Shown piece after piece: positions 56,161 to 64,000 of a stretch of DNA of 64,000 nucleotides. The notes beneath the pieces are model-generated. The model did not search any database, was not told where the DNA came from, and saw only the letters and a list, made by a program, of their open reading frames with translations. Numbering within the stretch: position 1 is the first letter of the stretch; each line of letters opens with the position of its first letter. Both the position numbers and the translations under genes were made by a program. The stretch covers positions 2,170,001-2,234,000 of the forward strand of contig JADJPU010000001.1 of NCBI GenBank assembly GCA_016713115.1. The letters run 5' to 3'. The DNA comes from Cellvibrionales bacterium (GTDB lineage Bacteria > Pseudomonadota > Gammaproteobacteria > Pseudomonadales > UBA7239).

Positions 56161-58476
56161 ATGCAAGAAAATAAAACTAACAATCAATTGAGATGGCAGC
56201 AAGGGCAAGGTCCTATTGCTCATCGTGCAGATACGGTAAAACGCGTGGCAGCCTTGGTAGAGCGTTTAGTGGCGGCTGGCAGTGTTGCCAGTGTAGAAAG
56301 CGCGTACGCGCTGCTGGCGGCGGCTGACAAACTCACTTGTGTGGCCATGAATGTGGTTGTGCATATGACTTATGCGCAGCGCATCGACTTAACGGGTAAA
56401 CCCTTGCCAGCTGAGGATTTCAAATCGACCCCTGAAGGACATACCGGCGGCGCACTCAACATGGTGCCGGCCTTCGTGGGCTATCTGCTAGCCAATGCGC
56501 TAACCGGCAACACGCGCGGCTGGGTGATGGAGCAAGGACATTGCGTGGCGGCAATTGAAGCAATCAATGCGCTGACGGGCGATGTATCCGACACACAGCG
56601 CGGGCGCTATGACCGCAGCGCTGAAGGCTTGTCTCGCCTGATCAAAGACTTTTATTCGTATGCCATGGATGCCAATGGACGACCTGCCGTGCCGTTGGGC
56701 AGTCACGCAGGAGCCAATACTGCGGGCGCTGTGTCAGAGGGTGGCTACCTAGGGTTTGCTAGCCTGCAATATGTGCACATGCCACTGCCAGGGGAAAGTT
56801 TGGTGGCTTTTTTGAGCGATGGTGCTTTTGAGGAGCAGCGTGGCTCGGATTGGGCGCCGCGTTGGTGGCGTGCAGAAGATTGTGGCTATGCCATTCCTGT
56901 GATGATTCTCAATGGTCGTCGCATCGAACAGCGCACACAAATTGTGCAAGAAGGCGGTGCAAATTGGTTGGCTGAAGATGTGCGGCACAACGGCTTCGCC
57001 CCTCTGATTGTTGATGGACGCGATCCGGCGGCGATTGCATGGGCTGTGATAGAAGCGGAGGCAGCACTGCGTACATTTTCAGCGCAGCCAGACAAACACT
57101 ATCCCGCTCGGCTTCCTTATGTCATTGCCGAAACAGAAAAAGGATTCGGTTTTCCAGGCGCGGGAACCAATGCCGCACATAACTTACCGCTGCCAGGCTG
57201 CCCATGCTGTGACGAAGCAACGCGTGATTTATTTAACGCTAGTGCCAGTACATTGTTTGTACCTGAACAGGAATTGAGTGAGGCGATTACTCGGCTCACT
57301 AATCATCAACAACAGCAGCGTGAGAAAGAGAGTCAGCACCCGATGGCGCATCGCAATCCTGCGGCACTGCAATTGCCAGAGCCAACCAATAGCGAGATTG
57401 GTGTTGTTGGTAGTGCAATGAGTGCGCTGGATCAATGGTTTGTTAGCTTGGTGGAATCCAATCCATCTTTGCGTGTGCGCATTGGCAATCCTGATGAATT
57501 GGCTAGCAACAAGATGGGTGGCACGCTGCGTTTGTTAAAACACAGGGTGAATGTGCCGGAAGCGGGTGTGCCAGAAAGTTTGCACGGTGCAGTCATCACT
57601 TCGTTGAACGAAGAAGCTGTTGCTGCTGCAGCGCTTGCCAATAAAGGCGGGTTAAACCTGATTGTTAGTTACGAAGCATTCGCCGTAAAAATGCTGGGCA
57701 TTTTGCGGCAAGAAATTATTTTTGCGCGTCATCAAAAAGAAATTGGGCATGCGCCAAAGTGGTTGCCTGTGCCGTTAGTGGTAACTTCGCACACATGGGA
57801 GAATTCAAAAAACGAACAATCGCATCAAGATCCAACGATTGCAGAAACTTTATTGACGGAAATGTCAGACATTTCGCGCGTTTTATTTCCTGTGGATGGC
57901 AATACCGCAACAGCTTCTTTGCATAGCATTTATGCCGGACGAGGGCAGGTGGCTTGTGTGGTGGTATCGAAGCGTGATGTGTCACATCGATTCAATGCAG
58001 AGGATGCCAAGGCATTAGTGACTCACGGTGCGGCGCATGTGGCTGGTTCTTTGCGTGATGCAAAAATTCAATTACTTGCTATTGGAGCCTATCAATTGGA
58101 AGAAGCCTTGAAGGCGCAAGAGTTTCTTGCGCAACAAGGTTGTTTGTCTTGCGTAACAGTGATTGTTGAGCCAGGGCGTTTGCGTGTGCCGCGCGACGAA
58201 TACGAAGCGGAGTTTGTATTGGATGACGAATCTTTACATGCGCTGTTTCCGCCACATTTGCCGCGCGTATTGTTAACGCATACCAGACCGGAGCCTATGT
58301 TGGGCGTATTGCGTCGTTTGGATGGTGGTCCAAAAAATATGTGTGCATTGGGGTACATCAATCGCGGCGGAACTCTGGATGTTGCCGGCATGTTGTTCGC
58401 TAATCGATGCACGGCTTCACATGCCGTTGATGCTGCATTAACACTGATTGGAAAAAGAGAGACTGCTATATGCTAA
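56161..58476 (+). CDS. Phosphoketolase-like thiamine-diphosphate enzyme (often annotated xylulose 5-phosphate 3-epimerase)
   Basis: 771-residue protein distantly related to XFP phosphoketolases. N-terminal features: STPEGHTGGALNMVPAFVGYL and MEQGHCVAAIEAINALTG in place of the usual GHWGTTPG region; the ThDP-binding motif appears as LSDGAFEEQRGSDWAPRWW ... ILNGRRIEQ, a variant of the phosphoketolase GDGEAETG-N motif. Middle and C-terminal XFP domains follow (SNKMGGTLRLLKHRVNVPEAG, FPVDGNTATASLHSIYAGRG). From memory, proteins of this divergent group carry the name xylulose 5-phosphate 3-epimerase in databases; the true reaction is uncertain. Start chosen at 56161, six bases after AGAGG. Overlaps the next gene by 7 bases. 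Confidence 0.75.
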   Translation: MQENKTNNQLRWQQGQGPIAHRADTVKRVAALVERLVAAGSVASVESAYALLAAADKLTCVAMNVVVHMTYAQRIDLTGKPLPAEDFKSTPEGHTGGALNMVPAFVGYLLANALTGNTRGWVMEQGHCVAAIEAINALTGDVSDTQRGRYDRSAEGLSRLIKDFYSYAMDANGRPAVPLGSHAGANTAGAVSEGGYLGFASLQYVHMPLPGESLVAFLSDGAFEEQRGSDWAPRWWRAEDCGYAIPVMILNGRRIEQRTQIVQEGGANWLAEDVRHNGFAPLIVDGRDPAAIAWAVIEAEAALRTFSAQPDKHYPARLPYVIAETEKGFGFPGAGTNAAHNLPLPGCPCCDEATRDLFNASASTLFVPEQELSEAITRLTNHQQQQREKESQHPMAHRNPAALQLPEPTNSEIGVVGSAMSALDQWFVSLVESNPSLRVRIGNPDELASNKMGGTLRLLKHRVNVPEAGVPESLHGAVITSLNEEAVAAAALANKGGLNLIVSYEAFAVKMLGILRQEIIFARHQKEIGHAPKWLPVPLVVTSHTWENSKNEQSHQDPTIAETLLTEMSDISRVLFPVDGNTATASLHSIYAGRGQVACVVVSKRDVSHRFNAEDAKALVTHGAAHVAGSLRDAKIQLLAIGAYQLEEALKAQEFLAQQGCLSCVTVIVEPGRLRVPRDEYEAEFVLDDESLHALFPPHLPRVLLTHTRPEPMLGVLRRLDGGPKNMCALGYINRGGTLDVAGMLFANRCTASHAVDAALTLIGKRETAIC

Positions 58477-59828
58477 CGCTGACATGCCTTGGTGGTGCTG
58501 GAACGGTAACAGGTTCAAAGCATTTATTAACTTGCGGCAACGCGCGCATCATGGTCGATTGTGGTTTATTTCAGGGGTTAAAAAACCTGCGTGAATTGAA
58601 TTGGCAGCGGCTGCCTAGTGATCCTCGTGAAATCGATGCGGTTGTTTTGACGCATGCTCATTTGGATCACTGTGGATATTTGCCGCGATTATTGCTGGAT
58701 GGTTTTTACGGCGATATTTTTTCAACCTCTGCCACGCGAGATTTAGCAGAGCTAATACTGTTAGACAGTGCGTGGATTCAAGAGAAAGATGCGGAATACG
58801 CCAATCGAAAAGGGTTTAGTAAACACAAACCGGCACAGCCTTTGTATCGTGTGCGCGATGCGGAACGCACCGTCGCACTATTCAATACAGTGCCGTTACA
58901 TCGCACGGTCGATCTGCCAGGCAATGCAAAATTGTTGTTGCGCAGAGCCGGGCATATTTTGGGAGCGACAACCGCGCAAATTGATATCGATGGAAAACGC
59001 ATCGTTTTCTCTGGAGATTTGGGGCGTTATAACGATTTGGTCATGCATGATCCTGAGTCTGTGCCATCGGCAGACTATGTGGTTATTGAATCAACTTATG
59101 GTAATCGTGTGCATGATCAAACCGATCCAGTGGATGCATTGGGCGAAGTAATTGAGTGCACGGTACAGCGCGGAGGCACGGTAGTTATTCCGGCATTTGC
59201 CGTGGGGCGAGCGCAGTCATTAATTTACGATTTGTGGTTGTTGCGTCAGCAGGGAAGGTTAAAAAATGTACCTGTTTTTCTCGATAGTCCCATGGCGACC
59301 AGTGCTACGGAGTTGTTATACAAACATAAAAATGAACACCGTTTAGATAAGCGAGATTTTGAGGCAGCTTGTCATGCAGTGAATTACATCCAGAATGTTG
59401 ATGAATCAAAAGAGTTGTCAGCAAACCGTTATCCCAAAGTTATTATTTCTGCCAGTGGCATGGCAACGGGAGGGCGTGTGTTGCATCACATTGCAGCTTT
59501 TGCACCAGATCGCCGAAATACTTTGTTGTTCTCAGGTTTTCAAGCGGCTGGCACACGCGGTCGTAAATTATTAGAAGGTGCGCGCGAAGTGAAAATATTT
59601 GGTCGTTGGTTGCCAGTCAATGCAGAGGTAAAAGAACTGCCCATGTTGTCTGCGCACGCTGATAGCAACGAATTGATGCGGTGGTTATCTGGTTTTGAAG
59701 CGGCGCCGAAAAAAGTGTTTATCGTGCATGGTGAGGCAGAAGCATCGGAAGCGCTGCGCGAGCGCATTCAACGCGAATTGGGTTGGCAGGCGTGCGTGCC
59801 GTTGCAAAATCAAACCATTGAACTGTAA
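58470..59828 (+). CDS. MBL-fold/beta-CASP metallo-hydrolase (RNA-specificity-domain protein)
   Basis: 452-residue zinc hydrolase of the CPSF73/RNase J-related group. Metal motif HAHLDH near residues 61-66, then RRAGHILGATTAQI, SGDLGRYNDL and ESTYGNRVH; the beta-CASP part has VVIPAFAVGRAQSLIYDLW, FLDSPMATSATEL and ISASGMATGGRVLHH; the final LPMLSAHADSNELMRWL and FIVHGEAEASEALRERI form the RMMBL end. Likely a ribonuclease. It is translationally coupled to the phosphoketolase-like gene (ATGCTAA overlap). Confidence 0.92.
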   Translation: MLTLTCLGGAGTVTGSKHLLTCGNARIMVDCGLFQGLKNLRELNWQRLPSDPREIDAVVLTHAHLDHCGYLPRLLLDGFYGDIFSTSATRDLAELILLDSAWIQEKDAEYANRKGFSKHKPAQPLYRVRDAERTVALFNTVPLHRTVDLPGNAKLLLRRAGHILGATTAQIDIDGKRIVFSGDLGRYNDLVMHDPESVPSADYVVIESTYGNRVHDQTDPVDALGEVIECTVQRGGTVVIPAFAVGRAQSLIYDLWLLRQQGRLKNVPVFLDSPMATSATELLYKHKNEHRLDKRDFEAACHAVNYIQNVDESKELSANRYPKVIISASGMATGGRVLHHIAAFAPDRRNTLLFSGFQAAGTRGRKLLEGAREVKIFGRWLPVNAEVKELPMLSAHADSNELMRWLSGFEAAPKKVFIVHGEAEASEALRERIQRELGWQACVPLQNQTIEL

Positions 59829-59836
59829 CTGTTTTT

Positions 59837-59898
59837 TTAAGCCGACGCGTGGATCAACACAGGGATTTCTTTGTATGCCGGTGTGCGTGTGTATTCTG
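59837..59898 (-). pseudogene. Remnant C-terminal tail of a formate-dehydrogenase-like gene (left direct repeat)
   Basis: Minus-strand codons read EYTRTPAYKEIPVLIHASA then TAA at 59837-59839, colinear with the intact gene's end EYTRTPAYKEIPVLVNAAV at 61822-61880. The stretch 59862-59898 is identical for 37 bases to 61847-61883; the last five or six codons differ. No body of the gene remains here: beyond 59898 an IS3 fragment begins. It marks the left boundary of an inserted segment. Confidence 0.88.
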
Positions 59899-60048
59899 CC
59901 CCGTGAAATTATGAAGCAAGTGGTATTTGAATATATTGAGGTGTATTACAATCGAAACCGCCGACACAGTGCTATCGGGCGTATCAGCCCTGAAGCATTC
60001 GAGGTGAAAACAGCTTAACAGAGTGCCCGTGTTTGGTGGGGAAGATCA
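59899..60048 (+). mobile_element. IS3-family insertion sequence remnant (3' end of transposase and right end)
   Basis: In-frame residues REIMKQVVFEYIEVYYNRNR, then RRHSAIGRISPEAFEVKTA to a stop at 60016-60018, are the C-terminus of an IS3-group OrfB integrase (the RRHSA-G-SP-FE signature after the catalytic Glu region). About 30 bases later GTGTTTGGTGGGGAAGATCA (ending 60048) looks like the right terminal inverted repeat. The rest of the element, catalytic core and left end are missing, so it is immobile. It abuts the fdh tail remnant directly. Confidence 0.82.
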
Positions 60049-60100
60049 AAGATCACTCCTACTCTTCGTAAATCAGAACACATCATTGTCGGATCTTTTA

Positions 60101-61825
60101 ATGACGAGAGTAATAACAAGTAGAAACATCCAGCTGCTCACTTGTGTTTGTGCGGTTTTAGCGATAGTTGTTTTTTTTAAAAGCTTCTGGGTGACCGAAG
60201 ATGCTTTTATTGGGTATCGAGTTTTAGAGCAATTCAGAATAGGAAATGGGCCGGTATGGAATGCCGGTATTAGGGTGCAAATTTTTAGTTGTATTGGATG
60301 GTTCTATCTCCTTGTTATCGCGGGTTTTTTTATACACAATATTTTCATGTCGCTAGTCGTAGTAAATACAGCGGTATTTGCTTTTTTCTTATTTACAGCA
60401 AAAAAAGTTTTTGGAGTGACGGTAGAGTTTTGTTTATTTATATTGTTTTTATTGATGTCAAACAGTTTTTATGATTACACCAGTTCGGGGTTGGATAATA
60501 TCCTAGGGTTCGCTTTTATTTTATATCTTTATTATAGGTATAAGGCCCAGCTAGGCTTTGTAAAAGAAACGCTGCCAAAAAAAGAGTTTTATACGATCAC
60601 TTTTCTCACCTCGATGATCGTCTTTGCGAGGCCAGACCTTATTCTATTTTCTGTGCCGCCTTTCCTTTATGTGGTGTACAAGTATCTGCCAAAAATATCC
60701 TTATTGTTTAAAGCGGGATTGCTTGCAGCACTTCCTGTAGTGGCGTGGTTGTTATTTAGTATTGTGTATTACGGAAAGCCACTGCCTAATACGGCATACC
60801 TAAAAATTTTTAATGGGATTCCGGAAGATATTGTTCTGGCAAGCGGCATAAACTACCTGCTGCAGCACACAGTTTTTGATCCCTATATGTTGGCTACAAT
60901 AGGCCTTGGTTTTATCGGGGGCTTGTTTTTCTTAGAGCCATGGAAGAAGGCTTTTGCTGTTGGAATGATGGCGTATTTTTGCTATGTCATTTCAATTGGT
61001 GGGGAATATATGCTGGGACGATTTTTGAGTTATCCATTCCTTGTTGCCGCGTTGTTACTGACGGAAATCTTCAGAAAATTTTCTTTATCAGAAAATAAAA
61101 TAAAGAATCGATTAAAGTTTCTTATTCCTATTTTCGTAGTATTTGGATTGACAACGACTGAAAACCCCATAACAAGGCCGTGGACATACGGTAGGCATTT
61201 GCCTTGGTCTGTGACACAGGATGCAGACATCCAAGCCATGGGTGTTGTCAATATGCGCAAGGCCTATTACTCAACTTCGTCTGCAGCATGGTTTTATAAC
61301 GAGGCGCGTACAGCAACTGCGAATCAAGACAGTGATGTCAGGTTCGGCGTTGATCTGAAAAAATCAGGCGATAAAGTTGCTGTTATAGGGGCAACAGGAG
61401 CCACTGGATACTACGCTGGAACGGAGATAGTGCTACTCGATTACTTTGGGTTAACCGATCCGTTTGTGGCGATGCTCCCCTCGGTGAGAATGAACTTTAC
61501 ATCCCATTTTGAAAAAGAACTTCCAGAAGGGTATTTCGAGAGTTTTCTGGATGAAAAAAATACGCTAAAAGATCAAAAACTTGATGAGTACTATCGTCAT
61601 ATTAAGTTGATTACTACAAGCAAAGACTTGTTTACGCTAGAAAGGTTTAAGGCCATCTATAAGCTGAATACTGGGCAATATGACTACCTGCTGGAAGATT
61701 ATCGAAAAGATATCGAGCGCAAACGAAATTTTAAAATCCATACTTACAAAGTGTGGGGAGCCGATATTGAAAAAATAATTTTTGAGAAACTTGGGTTAAT
61801 TCCATCGATAGAAGCCGTAAATTAA
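60101..61825 (+). CDS. Polytopic membrane protein, probable GT-C glycosyltransferase (AftB-like)
   Basis: 574 residues with about ten membrane helices in the first 360 residues and a soluble C-terminal domain. The first loop, TEDAFIGYRVLEQFRIGNGP then VWNAGIRVQ, resembles the Asp-containing active-site loop of GT-C enzymes such as mycobacterial arabinosyltransferase AftB; further matches to that pattern are ARPDLILF, YYGKPLPNTAYLK and GRFLSYPF. A lipid-linked sugar would be the donor; the acceptor is unknown. ATG 60101 is chosen over GTG 60023, which lies in the IS end. Distinctly more A+T-rich than neighbours, hence probably acquired. Its stop interlocks with that of the molybdoenzyme gene. 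Confidence 0.72.
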   Translation: MTRVITSRNIQLLTCVCAVLAIVVFFKSFWVTEDAFIGYRVLEQFRIGNGPVWNAGIRVQIFSCIGWFYLLVIAGFFIHNIFMSLVVVNTAVFAFFLFTAKKVFGVTVEFCLFILFLLMSNSFYDYTSSGLDNILGFAFILYLYYRYKAQLGFVKETLPKKEFYTITFLTSMIVFARPDLILFSVPPFLYVVYKYLPKISLLFKAGLLAALPVVAWLLFSIVYYGKPLPNTAYLKIFNGIPEDIVLASGINYLLQHTVFDPYMLATIGLGFIGGLFFLEPWKKAFAVGMMAYFCYVISIGGEYMLGRFLSYPFLVAALLLTEIFRKFSLSENKIKNRLKFLIPIFVVFGLTTTENPITRPWTYGRHLPWSVTQDADIQAMGVVNMRKAYYSTSSAAWFYNEARTATANQDSDVRFGVDLKKSGDKVAVIGATGATGYYAGTEIVLLDYFGLTDPFVAMLPSVRMNFTSHFEKELPEGYFESFLDEKNTLKDQKLDEYYRHIKLITTSKDLFTLERFKAIYKLNTGQYDYLLEDYRKDIERKRNFKIHTYKVWGADIEKIIFEKLGLIPSIEAVN

Positions 61826-64000
61826 ACCGCAGCATTCACCAGTACTGGGATTTCTTTGTATGCCGGTGTGCGTGTGTATTCTGACAGCGACGAGGCGTGC
61901 AGCAGTGGTGTGGCTTCGGGGAAATACGCCGCCACGCAGCCAGCAGGGATGCTGTAACGCACGACTTTGAAACCTTTTACCACGCGCGCAGCTTCGTCGC
62001 CGTCGCCGCAGCTGTGCAGATCCACCAAATCGCCATCTTGTAAGCCGCGTTTTTGTAGATCCTCTTGGCTGATAAACAGCACATTGCGTCCACCGAATAC
62101 GCCGCGATAGCGGTCGTCTTGCCCGTACACCGTGGTGTTGAATTGATCGTGTGAGCGCACGGTCATCAGTGTTAAAACTTCATTGCCGTGTTTGATGCGC
62201 GCGCGCTCTACTGGGCCGTGAGTGCGCAGTGGATGCACACGAAACTCCGCTTTGCCACTGGCGGTTTTCCATTGGCGCAGGCGCGCCGTGTTGGTCAATG
62301 TAAAGCGACCTTGCTCGTGAATTTTTCGGTTGTAGTCGCTGAAATCATCCACCAAGCCGCGCTGACATTGTTCGATCGCATTACGGATCAGGCTGTAGTC
62401 ATCTGCCATTGCCAACCAAGGGATACCGCTGTCTGGCGCCAGTGCTGCACCGAGGTTCGCGACGATGGCTGGCTCGCTCATCATGTTGCTGGACAGCGGC
62501 GCTTGCACACCGCGTGAGGCGCGCACATTGCTCATGGAGTCTTCCACAGACACTACTTGCGCAGTGCCACTACGCAAATCAATGTCTGTGCGCCCCAAGG
62601 TGGGCAATAACAAGCCCACTTCGCCAGGGTAGCAGTGTGTGCGGTTGAGTTTGGTGGCGATGTGCAGAGTGAAGCGGCAGCGGCTGAGGCCGTCCAGCAC
62701 GCGCACGGAATCCGGGGCTGCTGTGCCAAAGTTGCCGCCCAGTGTGAAGAAGGCGCGCACTTCGCCCTTGAACATTTTTGGCATCAATTGACCGGCATCC
62801 AAACCCGCTGCACGGGTGATACTGGCTTGCGGGAATACGGTGCTCATGTTGTCCAACCAGCGTTCGGACACCATAGAAGTGGCGCCCATGGTGCGATCGC
62901 CCTGCACATTGCTGTGACCGCGGACTGGCACTGCGCCAGCACCGGCGCGTCCGATATTGCCGCGCAGCAGCAGTAGATTCATCAGCGTTTGGATGGTGTG
63001 TACGCCGTTCTCGTGGTGTGTAATCCCCATGCACCAAGTCGCCATAGCGGCGGGGGCGGCGGCGTAAATCTCAGCCAGTTCGCAAATATCGGCTTGCGCG
63101 ATGCCCGACTGTTCGACCAGCGCACCCCACGCTGCTGCCGCTAAATCGGCGCGCAGGGCTTCGAAGCCGGTGGTGTGTTCCGCAATGAACGCTTCGTCCA
63201 ATACCGGCTTGGTGTTGTTGGCTGTTGCTTGGGCGTGCATGTCGAACAGGTGTTTCATCACACCTTTGAACAGCGCGAGGTCGCCACCAATGCGTACTTG
63301 GTAGATGCGATGCGCCACCGCCATGCCGGTATTGGCGATCATCTCGCCCATGGCTTTCGGGTCAGAAAAATTGGTAAAGCCGCGCTCGCGCAGCGGATTG
63401 ATGGCAATGATCTTGGTGCCGCGCGCTGCCGCTTCGTGCAGCGCACCCATCATGCGTGGGTGGTTGGTGGCAGGGTTTTGCCCAACCACCAAAATCAAAT
63501 CGGCCTGTTCAAAATCGTCCAACGAACAAGTGCCTTTGCCTACGCCGATGGATTGCTTGAGTGCGAAGCCCGAAGATTCATGGCAGAAATTGGAAGAGTC
63601 GGGCAGGTTGGCACAGCCGTAGGATCGCGCCACCAGTTGCCACAAAAAAGCCGCCTCGTTACTGCTGCGGCCAGAGGCATAAAATGCCGCTTGGTCGGGC
63701 GAGATGGCTTGCAATTCTGCGGCGGTTATCGCAAAGGCTTTCTCCCACGAGATGGGCTGATAAGTGCCACTTTCTTGTGTGTAGAGCATGGGAGTGGTGA
63801 GTCGACCTTGGAACTCCAGTCCGTAGTCGCTGCGCGCGCGCAGTTGGTCGAGGGTTTGTCCGGCAAAGAAATCAGGGCCAGTTTCCTTGCGCGTCATTTC
63901 CCACGCGATGGCTTTGTGGCCCTGCTCGCAGCTATCGACGGCAGGCTTGCCCGGTTTGTCGGGGAAGGCGCAGCCGGGGCAGTCAAATTTGGCGAGTTTA
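61822..64000 (-). CDS. FdhF/YdeP-family molybdopterin oxidoreductase, alpha subunit (N-terminus beyond window)
   Basis: Formate-dehydrogenase-like molybdenum enzyme of the YdeP type. The frame is open to base 63999 (34 codons before ATG 63897), so the start lies outside; that part includes FDCPGCAFPDKPGKP and a later Cys (cysteine codons at 63979-63981 and 63970-63972), the iron-sulfur ligand region. Then GRSSNEAAFLWQLVARSYGCANL, SSNFCHESSGFAL, VVGQNPATNHPRMMGAL, VPVRGHSNVQGDRTMG and the C-terminal cofactor domain LMTVRSHDQFNTTVYGQDDRYRG. The family's substrate is not settled; acid-resistance and oxidase roles have been suggested. Its last codons form the right-hand copy of a 37-base repeat. 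Confidence 0.93.
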   Translation of the reverse strand, partial: KLAKFDCPGCAFPDKPGKPAVDSCEQGHKAIAWEMTRKETGPDFFAGQTLDQLRARSDYGLEFQGRLTTPMLYTQESGTYQPISWEKAFAITAAELQAISPDQAAFYASGRSSNEAAFLWQLVARSYGCANLPDSSNFCHESSGFALKQSIGVGKGTCSLDDFEQADLILVVGQNPATNHPRMMGALHEAAARGTKIIAINPLRERGFTNFSDPKAMGEMIANTGMAVAHRIYQVRIGGDLALFKGVMKHLFDMHAQATANNTKPVLDEAFIAEHTTGFEALRADLAAAAWGALVEQSGIAQADICELAEIYAAAPAAMATWCMGITHHENGVHTIQTLMNLLLLRGNIGRAGAGAVPVRGHSNVQGDRTMGATSMVSERWLDNMSTVFPQASITRAAGLDAGQLMPKMFKGEVRAFFTLGGNFGTAAPDSVRVLDGLSRCRFTLHIATKLNRTHCYPGEVGLLLPTLGRTDIDLRSGTAQVVSVEDSMSNVRASRGVQAPLSSNMMSEPAIVANLGAALAPDSGIPWLAMADDYSLIRNAIEQCQRGLVDDFSDYNRKIHEQGRFTLTNTARLRQWKTASGKAEFRVHPLRTHGPVERARIKHGNEVLTLMTVRSHDQFNTTVYGQDDRYRGVFGGRNVLFISQEDLQKRGLQDGDLVDLHSCGDGDEAARVVKGFKVVRYSIPAGCVAAYFPEATPLLHASSLSEYTRTPAYKEIPVLVNAAV
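61847..61883 (-). repeat. Right copy of 37-base direct repeat (intact fdh-like gene tail)
   Basis: Identical to 59862-59898, same orientation, 1985 bases apart. Encodes TRTPAYKEIP within the functional C-terminus of the molybdoenzyme. Together the copies bracket the IS3 remnant and the GT-C-like gene. Confidence 0.9.

Noticed and set aside
59899..60048. Active IS3 transposon
   Set aside because: Only the last ~35 codons of the integrase and one end are present; no left inverted repeat or orfA.

Overview
This is a bacterial chromosome segment, probably from a gammaproteobacterium of the Pseudomonadales/Cellvibrionales type. The evidence is gene order: tRNA-Leu(UAG)-tig-clpP-clpX-lon-hupB-ppiD, clpS-clpA next to infA, arsC-wrbA-DUF2069-sppA, and an ETF-ubiquinone oxidoreductase. 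The taxonomic placement is inference; no rRNA is present. Coding density is high, base composition is near balanced, and many neighbours overlap by ATGA or TGATG.

Layout: 1-4.2 kb holds the end of a ketoacyl synthase, a hormone-sensitive-lipase-type hydrolase, trmA and ybiB. 4.2-7.3 kb is an accessory patch: a Phd/PIN pair, a FitA-like/PIN pair, a HigBA pair whose toxin has lost its middle, and two unrecognised small genes. 7.4-13.6 kb carries ETF-QO, clpSA, a hipBA module and infA. 13.7-22.4 kb is the protein quality-control block (tRNA-Leu, tig, clpPX, lon, hupB, ppiD). 22.4-30.9 kb has a CHASE2-like Ser/Thr kinase, an InaA/Kdo-kinase-like protein, comEC, an ABC-F protein and an old-yellow-enzyme homologue. 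31-37.7 kb has alr, a 5'-nucleotidase, a CysB-type regulator, sppA, DUF2069, wrbA, arsC and a TlpA-like lipoprotein. 37.75-39.0 kb is an inserted cassette with brnTA and a ParE-type pair. 39-47.9 kb has an orphan livF, a 2OG-Fe(II) oxygenase, moxR-cysZ-pyrD, a BRO-N protein, rlmKL, dusA and a DUF2062 protein. 48-56.1 kb is one compact minus-strand run, yadG-yadH-queF-yejB-yejE-yejA-yejF. 56.2-59.8 kb couples a phosphoketolase-like enzyme to a beta-CASP metallo-hydrolase. 59.8-61.8 kb is an insertion (IS3 remnant plus a GT-C-like membrane protein) in front of a formate-dehydrogenase-like molybdoenzyme that runs off the right edge.

Two themes stand out. First, both clearest insertions (TA cassette and GT gene) lie exactly at the 3' end of a gene that was convergent with its neighbour, and each leaves a direct repeat of that gene's C-terminal coding tail (24 bp and 37 bp exact cores). 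Second, seven conserved genes (ybiB, clpA, hupB, ppiD, comEC, livF, the 2OG oxygenase) each carry one short frame-shifting indel, several in A or T runs, and yadH carries one in-frame stop. This looks more like base-level sequence error than gene decay, so these genes are annotated as single loci with a break.
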